Positions 62,636-64,000 of a DNA stretch of 64,000 nucleotides are shown piece by piece (positions within the stretch are counted from its first letter, which is position 1; the number at the start of each line of letters is the position of its first letter). Under the pieces are notes generated by a model that had not been told where the DNA came from, made no database searches, and was given only the letters and a program-made list of their open reading frames with translations. A program made the position numbers and the translations under genes. The stretch is from contig NZ_CP104205.1 of the NCBI RefSeq assembly GCF_025244665.1, forward strand, positions 2,911,001 through 2,975,000. The letters run 5' to 3'. Source of the stretch: Maribacter litopenaei. GTDB lineage: Bacteria > Bacteroidota > Bacteroidia > Flavobacteriales > Flavobacteriaceae.

Positions 62636-63996
62636 TTAATTTTTAATGTAAACTGTTTTCTTATTCACGAAAGCCAAGATTCCTTCTCTTGAAAGCTCCC
62701 TACCATACCCGGATGCTTTAGTACCCCCAAAGGGCAATCTAGGGTCTGATTTTACCATGTCGTTTATGAAAAATGCTCCATCCGAAATCTTAGGAATCAA
62801 ATCCAATGCCCCTTCGATATCTTCGGTAAATAACATAGCACCCAATCCGTAATTCGAATTATTGGTCAAGCTAATGGCGTGTTCCCTATTATCAGCTTTT
62901 ATTATGGATGCCACGGGCCCAAAGGTTTCTTCGTCAAATGCTGGCATTCCGGGCACTACTTCTGTTAGTATTGTTGGTTCAAAAAATGCACCTTCCATTT
63001 GATTACCTAAAACTAGTTTAGCACCTTTCTCGATAGATTCATTTACCTGTTTCTTTAAGGTCTTTGCTAAATCCTCCCTGGCCAATACACCGATGTACGT
63101 GTCTTTTTCCGAGGGATTCCCCGTTACTAGGTTTTTTGCCGCTTCTGTAAATCTATCTACAAATTCATCATAGATTTCTGAACATACAATAAACCGTTTG
63201 GCAGCGATACAACTTTGACCTGTATTTTGCATCCTGGCCTTTACCATAGTGTTCAGGTGCTTATCCAAATCGGCATCCTCAAAAACAATACAGGCATTAT
63301 TACCTCCAAGCTCCAAAACGGTCTTTTTTAAATTTTTACCTGCTGTTTGTGCAATTCCCCTGCCTGCTTTTTCACTTCCAGTTAATGTAACCGCCTTAAT
63401 AGTCTCGTGTGCAATTAACTGCTCGATTTCTTCATGACCAGCAAGAACACTTTGAAAGCAACCTTGAGGATAACCTGCGTCCAGAAAAAGTTTTTCCGAG
63501 CCTTGGCGCATCCCGGTACATTTTGGGCATGTTTAAGTATGCCCGTATTCCCAGCAGTCAATGTAGGCGCGGCAAAACGAATAACTTGCCGGAAAGGATA
63601 GTTCCATGGCATAACTGCCAGTATGCATCCCAATGGATCATAGCTAATAAAGCTTTCTTCCGCATCCGTTTCTATGATTTCATCGGCCAACAAGTCTTCT
63701 GCATTATAGGCATAGAAATCACAGGCCCAAGCACATTTCTCTATTTCAGCGATACTCTGTGAAATTGGTTTTCCCATTTCTGCCGTCATAAGTTGGGCGT
63801 ACTCTTCTTTTCTTTCCAACAATAAACTGGAAACATTGTCCAATAATTTACATCGTTCTTTAATGGTTTTATTCGACCATTCATTTTGAATCGATTGTGT
63901 TAATTTGATTTTCTGTTCTATCGTATGTGAAGTGTCCTTAGTATACGCTTCAATATTTTCACCTGTAAATGGGTTTTTTGACCAAATGGTTGACAT
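62636..63996 (-). CDS. NAD(P)-dependent aldehyde dehydrogenase (succinate-semialdehyde type), broken once
   Basis: A 453-aa ALDH with catalytic Glu in LELGGNNACIVFEDADLD and Cys in NTGQSCIAAKRF; motif PFGGTKASGYGRELSREG. The break at 63496-63500 (CCGAG, an A missing) joins CAKALEKLFLDAGYPQG. Closest in layout to succinate-semialdehyde dehydrogenases. The true start is at 63996, 4 bases from the window edge, so it could extend further. Confidence 0.85.
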
Positions 63997-64000
63997 TTCT

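Overview
The window is a stretch of a Bacteroidota chromosome, most probably a marine-type member of the Flavobacteriaceae. Evidence: low GC; promoters of the Bacteroidota type (-7 element TAnnTTTG) with no Shine-Dalgarno sequences; many families typical of this group (OmpA-like lipoproteins, GSCFA, DUF4230, DUF6090, DUF4136, DUF5522, BLUF and UspA arrays); and housekeeping genes lipB, lysS, hemL, alaS, der, era and tRNA-fMet. No prophage, insertion sequence or CRISPR array was seen.

Layout. 1-9.6 kb: an OmpA protein, small exported proteins, lipB, a LuxR-type membrane regulator, lysS and an SLC13-type symporter. 9.7-17.7 kb: a zinc metalloprotease of about 829 aa, two Spy-like proteins, a reductase, a membrane class III cyclase and DUF6090/DUF1059 proteins. 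17.7-36.3 kb: hemL, glucosaminidase/LysM, ACC deaminase-like, Lrp divergent from an aromatic amino acid hydroxylase, DUF4230, GSCFA, alaS, M23 peptidase-MerR, LemA-TPM-TPM, der, era and an amino-acid:cation symporter. 36.4-42.2 kb: tRNA-fMet and a signalling block (two single-domain response regulators, a PAS histidine kinase, two AraC regulators, a BLUF protein). 42.5-56.7 kb: a stress island (ankyrin protein, VIT1-like transporter, sigma-like factor, four UspA proteins, thioredoxin, MscS channel, ATP-cone/nuclease, beta-CASP hydrolase, cardiolipin synthase, CsbD, SYLF protein, second BLUF). 56.8-64 kb: small membrane proteins, a PepSY-like protein, an HD/PycTM-like fusion, a giant metallophosphoesterase/outer-membrane-barrel fusion and an aldehyde dehydrogenase.

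Two things stand out. First, over 30 genes, including essential ones, carry a reading-frame break, and about 37 of the breaks can be explained by a lost or gained base in the same 5-mer, CCAGA (TCTGG on the other strand). Repairing these restores a length divisible by three in every repaired gene. This looks like systematic consensus error at a modified DNA motif, so those genes are probably intact in the cell; merged coordinates are given. Second, in the stress island five TGA-N6-TCA palindromes (Crp/Fnr-type) each sit exactly 29.5 bp from a TAnnTT -7 element. They precede the sigma-like gene, uspA genes, trxA, the MscS/ATP-cone/beta-CASP operon and cls. This defines a candidate regulon for a regulator that is not in the window.

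All functions come from reading motifs by eye; no database search was possible.
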